A stretch of DNA of 64,000 nucleotides, from positions 1,037,121 through 1,101,120 of the forward strand of contig SIJG01000020.1 of the NCBI GenBank assembly GCA_023374025.1. The letters run 5' to 3'. Under the pieces are notes generated by a model, which had not been told where the DNA came from, ran no database searches, and saw nothing but the letters and a program-made list of their open reading frames with translations. Shown one piece after another: positions 56,310 to 64,000 of this stretch (position 1 is its first letter; the number at the start of each line of letters is the position of its first letter). This DNA is from Heterodera schachtii (lineage: Eukaryota > Nematoda > Chromadorea > Rhabditida > Heteroderidae). The position numbers and the translations under genes were made by a program.

Positions 56310-57445
56310 TCAATTAAAAATGTTTCCGCCATTGCCTAGCTGCTGACTGGCGTTGCAGCTGATGCTGTTACTGCTCGTTCTGCTTGTTTTGTTTGGGCTT
56401 GGACTGCTCGTCGAGTAAACGGACTGGTCCGAATTGGGCGGGGTCAGCATGTTCTGAGGTGGCAGAGGAGAAATGATCACCACGGAAGAAGTGGCCGAAG
56501 TTGAGGCCACATTTGTGCCAACTGAAAATGCCGAGGCATTAATTAGTATAATTATGTGATGTGTAAATGAATTTTAAAAACCAACCAATTTGACTCGGTT
56601 TCTGCAACTCAAATTGTTCATAGGGCCTTGAGAGTGCCGCTTTCTTCGCAACTTCGGCACCAATAAAATCAGACTGCTGAAAATTGCCATTAATTTTTAT
56701 TGCAAAATGACTTTCATTAACTTTACCTCATCCGTGCCATTGCTTCTTTTTGCGCAAGTGCTCCGTTGGCGTTTTGTGCCAATTTTCACTTAAACGATTA
56801 ATTAATTAATATTCATTTAATTTGGCATATTAGTCTTTCTTTCATCCATTAACCACCTTCGCAACCGTTGTGCCTTTGCTGCACATTCGCCGTTCCGCTG
56901 CTGCACGGTCTTCCCATCTGCTGGAAGTGCTGTTGTTCCGGATACTTTTTGAACAGTTTCATGAATTCTCCAAGTCCAGGCTGGGAAGGCATTGGTGGCA
57001 ATTAGAACACATAAATGAGCCATTAACTAACTCTTGAAATCAGCTCAGGGATAATCTTTGTGTCCGCCGAATTGGCTTTTGTGCGGTCGGCGTGGAGTTG
57101 AAGCAGTGCCTCGGTCGAGTCGTATTGGCCCAATTCAACCGCGAGGAACAACGGAGTTCGGCCCTAAATTTTTTAGATATGCTCAAAATAATAATATAAA
57201 ACTATAATGCATCATTAATTGATTGCTTTTCACCCACTTGTTGGTCTGTTGCCTCCCGGTTGGCTCCGTGCCGAACGAGCAGTTCAATCATCGCCACGTT
57301 GTTGCAACTTGCAGCAAAATGCAACGCCGTTTTGCCGCTGTAGCCCAAAAATTCGGCATCACCAGTTTGGTTCACAAAAAAGGCTCGTTGATCGGCTTCC
57401 AACGTCTCAATCATCAGTTCAGCAATGCGTAAATATTGTTTACCG
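56310..57445 (-). pseudogene. LIN-12/Notch-like fragment: ankyrin repeats and PEST tail
   Basis: Exons about 57235-57445 (GYSGKTALHFAASCNNVAMI, ankyrin repeat), about 57030-57163 (RTPLFLAVELGQYDSTEALL, the conserved TPLFLA repeat of Notch), about 56862-57003, about 56728-56790, about 56592-56690 and 56310-56521. The last holds LPPQNMLTPPNSDQSVYS and a Ser/Thr/Asn-rich tail, like the TPP-containing PEST end of Notch, and ends with a normal stop at 56310. The first ankyrin repeats, transmembrane and extracellular parts are absent upstream, where 14-3-3 promoter DNA begins within 200 bp. It may be a broken gene or an odd functional rearrangement. Confidence 0.7.
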
Positions 57446-57644
57446 CTGAATTATTTATTTATAAAAAAGGATTACTTTTTTTTTTGTATAAAGTTGTTGC
57501 TGGCGACAATAGCTAAGCGTTTACGGTATGTATTTGCCGGTTTAAAGTCAACGGTATAAGGAATGGATGTACCGAAATCTTTTTTTTGATTTTCGCAATA
57601 TTTGGCTATCATTTTTCAAAATAAACTGAAATTTTGCAGAACTT

Positions 57645-58081
57645 TGGAATCGGTGACCATTGCGTAATTCGAAGAAACAATTTGTAGTATGGAGGGAATG
57701 CACACGAAATATGAGATTGATTGAAGAAAACCGCCTCGTTATATACACAATTTTTGGGCTTGCTCCACTCGACAACGACGCGCGATCCAAGCGTTTTTTT
57801 CATAATTGGCGATTCGCAACCGCGGCAATTTGAATCCACGACCACGAAATTTTTTTGCGCGATCTATATGACTGCGATCCACGGCTTTTCCGGGACTATA
57901 TAATTATTTACAATTAATTGGTAAAATGAAGAATACCTCCCAACTTTGTATATAAATTATACATATCATTCGAATCCGTTCGATGAGAAATCGAATGGTG
58001 CAAAATTTTTCATATTTAAATGAAAATTCCAAATGTTTGTAAAAATATTTGGTTGAGATCAATTTGATCAAAAATGAAAAA
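57645..58081 (-). pseudogene. 14-3-3 promoter and first codons, second copy
   Basis: Matches 43832-44290: start codon at 57660, codons for MVTDSK, then a break at about 57645 after which the 14-3-3 frame is lost. The 5' UTR and promoter are complete, but the TATA box reads TATATAAC. Confidence 0.85.
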
Positions 58082-58346
58082 AAGAACGAATGAATGAATA
58101 GGATATTTGGAGAGCAATTGCTGGGTCAGTTGTTTTTTAAATTTTGAAAAAACAAAATTCAAAAAATTTAGTCTAACAATAAGGACAAAAGAATTGGTTT
58201 GTGTAAGACCACACGACAAACGGACCCAGCCAAAGCCTTATAAAAAGTAAATGATAAAACTCAATGATTGGATAAATAAAAAAAAGGAAAATGCAAAATA
58301 AATAAATAAAAAATCGAATTTTTGGTCTCTCGTTTTTTGCCGTCCC

Positions 58347-61300
58347 TCAAATGTCAGCCTCGAAATTGTATTTGAAATTTGACCCAAAGTTGGCCTCAAT
58401 TTTGTCTCCAGGATGGTACAGCGTAACGCAGGCAAACAAATCAACCGAATCGGCAAACAAATTCGACGCATCTGAAAATGTAAAAATAAGTGTTAGAAAA
58501 TCCGATAATACTACCGATGGTACCACACCTTTTTTGAAATTTTTTTTTTTCAAAATTTATAAAGTCGTAAAAATATTTATTATAGGGTTTTTCGAGGTTT
58601 TGAGCACGAATATGACATTCATTTCGTCAAATTCCGAACCCCTGACCCGAATTCGAACAAAAAGTCGAAAACTCAAATTTTTCGATTTTGAGATTTTTGT
58701 TTCAAACTTTTTTTAAATACACGGAAACTAATTGAAAGTCATCATTGCTTCAATAAAAAATCAATTAAACCAATTTTCGACCAAGTGTGAAAATCGAAAA
58801 TTTGAGTTTTCGACTTTTTGTTCGAATTCGGGTCAGGGGTTCGGAATTGGACGAAATGAATGTCATATTCGTGCTCAGCGATCCCGAAAGCCGTATAATA
58901 AATATCTTTTACGACTTTATATATTAAAAAAAATTTTTCAAAAAAGGTGTGGTACCATCGGTAGTATTACCGAAAATCCAAACTTTTAATTTTCAAGAAT
59001 ATAAAAAGTAACATAAAAAATTTTTTGGGAAAATTTTAAATTTTAAAATTCTTAATTTTGTTTTCAATCGACAGACCAATTCGCTCCCCATTTTTGGTGT
59101 ACATCAACTGCCGTGTGGACAAATTGACGCCGCATCCGACGACGTCGCCGGCCCCCCACAACGGCACTCTTTTGCCCACAAATGCCCGACTGCTGCTGCC
59201 GCCGGCACATTCGCTGCTGTGCCGGTTGCGATGTTTCAGCCGGCACCCGTTCAGCCAAATGTTTCCATTGCTGTCATACGCATAGGTGCACTTGTAATTG
59301 CCCATACATTTGTCCAATTTGACGTGTTTGGGGCCCAGTCCGACGATGATGTCGTCGCTGTGGAATTTTATAAAACAATTTTTTTTATTACAAAATTAAA
59401 AAAAGATTGGTTGGTTAAGAAATTGAGGTTGGCAAAGGAATTCCCCACCCCCCGAAACGAAATTTTTTTTTTTTTAATTTGACCAAAAAGGCATTGTTAT
59501 GTTGGCGAAAACGGCTAAAATTCCTCCTTTGCTAAAAAAAGTTGAAAAATAAAATGGACAAAAAAATTTTTTCTTGCAAATGAGAAAAAAGCCCGGATTT
59601 CCTCTATCCGAAACATACATGAAAAAGGGGGGGGGTCGACCCCCCCCCCCCCCTCCTTCGCCCGCAAAGTGCCCCAAAATGGGGGACCCCTTCGCATCGA
59701 GGGGGGGCCGGTGTAAAAGAGGTGGGGGGGGGGGGGTCGCCGGCGAAGGGGAAAAGAGGGAAATTTCTGAAAAAATTGGCCATTTTCTTAACAAAATTCG
59801 TTAGAAATTCTCAATTTTTCTCCCGGCGGCGCCTATCGGCACCGCCGGACCCCCCTTGTACCTCAAGAGTTTTTGGGAAAAACCGCGCCGCAAAAAAATG
59901 GTTTTGAAATGCAAAAAAAAAAAAAAGGTCGTCAATTTACATGGCTGGACCCCTTTGCAAAATTGGCCGCTGACCCCCCCCCCCCCCTCGACCCCCCCTC
60001 CCAGACCCCTTCGCAAAAATTTCGGTTGACCCACCCCCCTTTTTCATGTATGATCCGAAATGTTTTCTTCTTAGGTGATTTTAAAATATAAATTTTTCCA
60101 TTGAAATTTTTATTTTAAAATAACACGGACCATTTAAAACTTTGCCCTCCATTTAAAAAAATTAACCAAATAATAAATAAATTTAAAAATATATATATGC
60201 ATCGCTTACCCGGACAATTTGTCGATGACTTTGATTTCGAAGTAAAACGAATTGCAATGGATTTTGGTGACGGCCCATTTGGCGAAGACGGAGCGAAAGC
60301 CTGAAATACACACACACCATATAGGGCGATGATTTATGAGTTTTTCAAAAAATCTTAGCCCCTCCGTAACCCCGCGTTTCCGAATCCCGGACATTCCGAT
60401 GGAAATGCATAAAAATTCGGAATTCTATTGCTAATAATTTTACGAATAAATTAAAATTTCCGTAGTTAGTCACCTAAATGTGAATAAGTCAAACTGACCC
60501 GGCTCCTCCCCGTTGTGCTGGACCAACAGTCGCTCGGACCCACCACACAGACTGAGGTCCCTGTGGCACGCATTTGGGTCCCATCGGTTGGAAGGGATGC
60601 GCTCTTGGAACAATTAGTTGAATTAAAGTTTAGAGTATTTTCTTGCCAAAATTCCAAACATTATGAAATTCTCACCCAAAGTCGGTTTTATTTTTTTTTT
60701 TTACAAAATTTGCAATTTTCTGACTCATTGTCAGTGAAAAAATGATTTTCTTTAAATTTCCGTTTTCCTTTTAAGTGCATCGATTGTTATGATGCAAATG
60801 GATATATGCCAAAAAAACCTTTTTTTTACGCGGTGTTTTCCAAATTTCGTGCAATTTTAAATTTTTTAAAAAGTGCCAAAAACGGAAAAGTGCCATATTT
60901 TCTCTTTACAATTTTTTTTTTTGAAATTCGATTTTCAATCAAGATTCGACTGTTTCTTTAGGTCGGCTCTCTGCAAATTTACCCTTCAAAATGCCGACAG
61001 AATTTGCCACGCTGGCCATTTTGGCACAAATGCCCTTCTGCGCCTCGCCCAATTCATCCACCGTTTTGGTCAATTTGTCAATGCGTTGCTGCTGCGTGCG
61101 CTGCTCAGTGTTTTCGCGGACTTTGTCCTTTACAAAAAAAATTAATAAATAATATTGTGTCAAATATTATTTTATAAAATTCCGCTAAATTTTCTATGTT
61201 TTCCCCTCGAATTCTTGGAAATTATTCCAATTTCCCACCTTTCTGAGATCGGCCATTGACTGCGAACATTGCTGTACCATGTGCTGCAGGTAGTGAGGGT

Positions 61301-64000
61301 ACTCTTCCGCCTCCCTTTGCTGGCGAATCAACACGTTGTTTACCTGCAAAATTTAAATTGCAAATAAATTACTGTAATAATTTATTTAAAATGTAATTTT
61401 TTTTTTCGAAAATGCGAAACGGTTTTCTTAAGCGAAAAGTACAATAATTTTATAATGCCAACATTTTGTCTTTTTCTATTTAAACTTTATTTATTTTATT
61501 GCAATTAAATTTAATATTTCCGCCCCCACCTTTTCGAATTCGTATTTCGACGTGTTTCTGTACAGTTCGAGTCTCTGCTCGAGCTGCCAAATTCGGTCCG
61601 ATTGTTCCCCGTTTTTCTCTATCAATTCGGCCACTTCCTTTTGCTTTTGTCGTTTCACTTCCGCCAATTTCATCTCCAATTTGTCCAACTGTTCACCGCG
61701 CTGACGAAAATGCTAAGGAAAGAAAAATAAGATATAACAAAATGAAAAAAAGCATAATAATTTCAAAAAAGAAAGAAATTCCAAAAAATGATTGGTTTAA
61801 AAATCTATTTTTGTTTTTGGGTTAGAAATTTCAGTTTTGTATTGTTTTTCTCCTCACCTCCCAAATTCTCTGTTCCAATTGCGCTTTGTCCATTCTCTGC
61901 GGCTCCGATTCCTTCGTCTGCTTTTCCTCCAATGCCTTCATTTCGTTTCGAAGCTAAATTTTCATGAAAAAATCTGACGCGTTAAAGGAAATGTAATGCT
62001 AATTTGGCCGAAAAAACCCAAAGAAAATTGTAAATTTGGAAAATAGGTATATTTATGGATGGGTGCACATCATAATTTCGCCGCCGAAATTTTCTTTAAA
62101 AAATACAAATTCCAAAAAAAATGTAAAATTTTCAGCGATTTTTTGGGTTAATGGCAACTCGTACCCAGACAACTCTTAAAATAAAAAAATACAAAAAATA
62201 AAGCCTAACAGTAAGTTTAGGCCTAGCCTAAGCCTATCATACCTGAACAAGGGGTGCGCCGGGGCGAGGCCCATACTACGGACGATTGGCGCAGGGGGGG
62301 TGCGCCAGGACCAATTTTTCGTACGAAGGCCCCCAATTTTTCCCGGCGACGACCTTTTTTTTTTTTTTTTGCTATTCAAAAAACAGTTTTTTTTTCGGCG
62401 CGGTTTTTTCCAAAAAATTTTAGGGAACAGGGGGGCCGGCGGTGCCGATAGGCGCCGCCGGGAAAAATTTTGTAATTTTTAATGCCATTTGTTAACAGAT
62501 TTTCACCAAAAATAGCCAATTTTTGCGATTTTAAGCCGATTTTTTAAGAGGAATTGGGATTTTTGGTGTCCGGCGGTGCCGCTAGGCGCCGCCGGAAAAA
62601 TTTTTTGAATTTTGTATTGATTTTGCTAAGGAAAATGTGCAAATTTTAGGTTTTTCCCCCTTCGTTACGACCCCACCCCACGACGATCCCCCCTCCTTTA
62701 CAGCCGCCCCCCTTACGACGAACGAGGGGGGGGGTGCGCCAGGCCTCTTACGACGAGGGGGGGGGGGGGGTGCGCCGGCGCACCCCTTGTTCACCTATGA
62801 AGCCTATGTGTGATTATGCTATTGTGAAATGGTTGATTTGATTACAAAAATTCTGAATGTTTTCGCATATTTTCACGGCAAAATTTGTCCTGTTTCGATA
62901 TTTTTTTGTTTTTTTTGGTTGGAAAATTGCCAAGTTTTTGTATATTTTTTTTTCTCCCCACCTCCCAAATTCTCTGTTCCAATTGCGCTTTGTCCTTTCT
63001 CTGCTGCTCCGATTCCGTCGTCTGCTTTTCCTCCGATGCCTTCACTTCGTCACGAAGCTGAACAATGACGGAAACTGAAGGGGAAAAGGCAAATTGATCA
63101 ATTGGAGTTTTTTGCAGAGAAAAAATTTTAACGATTTTTTTTTTGAAAATTAAATAGTAAATATTTTTTTTAATTTTTGTTAGGGTGAAGGAGGAATGAA
63201 GCATATTATATATCCTCCGTCCATTACCTAAATTGCGCTTAAGGCAAGCTCTAAGGGGTAAAAAGCGAACGAAAAATGAGAGAGGTGGGCAAAAATTTAA
63301 AGGAATTAAAAAATGAAATTTAATTAAAACCAATTAAAAAATGAATTTAATTAAAACCATATTGTATTTGCTGTGTTGCGAATACAAAAATCCTACCATT
63401 TTCGTCCAAACGTTCGGTCAACGCGACCACCAAATGGTGCAAATCGTTCATTTGTCTGTCCAATTGTGCTGTTTGGCTGCTGCCAGTGCTGTCCAATTGT
63501 ACATTGTTCAGCATCTTTTAAAACAAACAAAAATTAAGAAAAAATTATTTAGTGAAACGATTTCGGTGTTTTTTTTAGCATAGGCCCCAAATTTCCTGTA
63601 ATAATAATAAAAAAAAAATTTTTTTTTTTTTTTTTGGGAATTTGTATGGTCCGAGGTGTTCAAGAGGCGCCAGTCGAAAAAACATTTTGATTAAAGAAAT
63701 TAGCAATGAAACCAATATCAACCATTTCAAGATTTTTTGAGGGATGGGAATGAATGAAATGTGTGTCATATGCAATCATTTTTAAACCCTTATTCAACAA
63801 AAAAAAAAATTTTTTTTTGAACCTCCAACACTGACCGTTGCCTGGTTCTGATGCTCTTCCCCCTCAACAACAGTGCCCATGCCCAAAGTGTTCCAAAGGA
63901 GCGTAATTTGGTTAACTGTAAGAAAACAAAAATAGTAAATTATTTACGAATAAGATTTTTATTTGTGATACCAAAATAGAATTTTTTTTTGGCTATGAAT
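58347..64000 (-). CDS. Coiled-coil SPRY-domain protein (5' end outside the window)
   Basis: Minus-strand exons from about 63905 down. The N-terminal half is long coiled coil (exons about 63388-63515, 62963-63075, 61856-61956, 61530-61712, 61236-61345 and 60951-61127). It is followed by a SPRY domain: 60499-60603 (SNRWDPNACHRDLSL, LLVQHNGEEPG), 60210-60300 (FRSVFAKWAVTKIHCNSFYFEI), 59077-59357 (YKCTYAYDSNGNIW, GDVVGCGVNLSTRQLMYTKN) and 58347-58471 (LFACVTLYHPGDKIEANFGS). The four SPRY exons join in phase. The domain closely follows the RanBPM/SPRYSEC pattern. SPRY domains bind short peptide motifs of partner proteins. Introns contain a foldback, two miniature elements and GC hairpins. The junction between coiled coil and SPRY is not fully resolved, and no signal peptide is in view. 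Confidence 0.82.
58506..58969. repeat. Foldback in a SPRY-gene intron
   Basis: Arms of about 200 bp: TAATACTACCGATGGTACC at the left and its complement at the right; inner arms include CCCTGACCCGAATTCGAAC. Same family as 35821-36199 by its inner motif and GAGCACGAAT. Confidence 0.85.
59606..60060. mobile_element. Miniature element with G-run termini
   Basis: Inverted ends around CATACATGAAAAAGGGGG (left, 59615) and its complement (right, ending about 60052), followed inward by poly-G/C with GTCGACC. It contains one GC hairpin at 59823 and lies in a SPRY-gene intron. Confidence 0.65.
59823..59848. repeat. GC hairpin (copy 12), single
   Basis: Consensus copy in the CCGGCGGCGCC orientation inside the miniature element at 59606-60060. 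Confidence 0.9.
62244..62793. mobile_element. Miniature TIR element (TGAACAAGGGGTGCGCCGG)
   Basis: 550 bp with perfect 19-bp inverted ends and G/C-run subterminal DNA; lies in an intron of the coiled-coil/SPRY gene and holds two GC hairpins. The flanks share CCTAT-like sequence but no exact target duplication. Confidence 0.78.
62436..62595. repeat. Paired GC hairpins, 134 bp apart (copies 13 and 14)
   Basis: Copies at 62436-62461 (consensus) and 62570-62595 (centre GCTA). Confidence 0.9.

Noticed and set aside
57208..57449. Plus-strand frames over the ankyrin exon
   Set aside because: Explained by the minus-strand Notch-like exon, whose motifs are specific.

Overview
The window looks like nuclear DNA of a parasitic nematode, most plausibly a plant-parasitic cyst nematode (Heteroderidae). 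It is AT-rich, with small exons, 45-400 bp introns ending in TTTCAG or TTTTAG, at least one GC-AG intron, and a SPRY-domain gene that resembles the RBP/SPRYSEC class. The genus assignment is inference; no database could be searched.

1-31.6 kb is mostly ordinary genes. A zinc carboxypeptidase (M14, B-type specificity residue) is followed by a MAM-like extracellular protein, a small secreted cysteine-rich protein and a type II membrane GT31 glycosyltransferase. Next comes a Mutator-like DNA transposon inserted inside a second, non-autonomous element. After it lie two lineage-specific genes (15.3-22.2 kb, the first secreted, with a hAT-type miniature element in its last intron), a Cys-loop ligand-gated chloride channel (23.0-26.9 kb) and a small secreted protein (30.7-31.6 kb).

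32-44 kb is effector-like and repeat-rich. It holds a secreted protein-kinase homologue with DFD in place of DFG, a secreted protein made of six 34-residue repeats ending in dibasic sites, and a miniature LTR retrotransposon with identical LTRs that carry a tRNA-like Pol III unit. Several TIR elements with intact target-site duplications and a divergent 14-3-3 gene complete this part.

44-58 kb is a mosaic. Fragments of the neighbouring 14-3-3, repeat-protein and kinase genes recur in direct and inverted copies. Three hAT-type elements are nested inside one another, each with its own 8-bp target-site duplication. Fragments of a LIN-12/Notch-like gene lie in circularly permuted order between the 5' and 3' ends of a second 14-3-3 copy. 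58.3-64 kb carries a coiled-coil/SPRY gene that leaves the window.

The most unusual signal is a GC-rich 26-bp imperfect palindrome, present 14 times and usually as pairs 127-137 bp apart. It sits inside mobile elements with otherwise unrelated termini, as if it were a shared module. Gene models were spliced by eye; where exon phases close to a whole number of codons this is stated.
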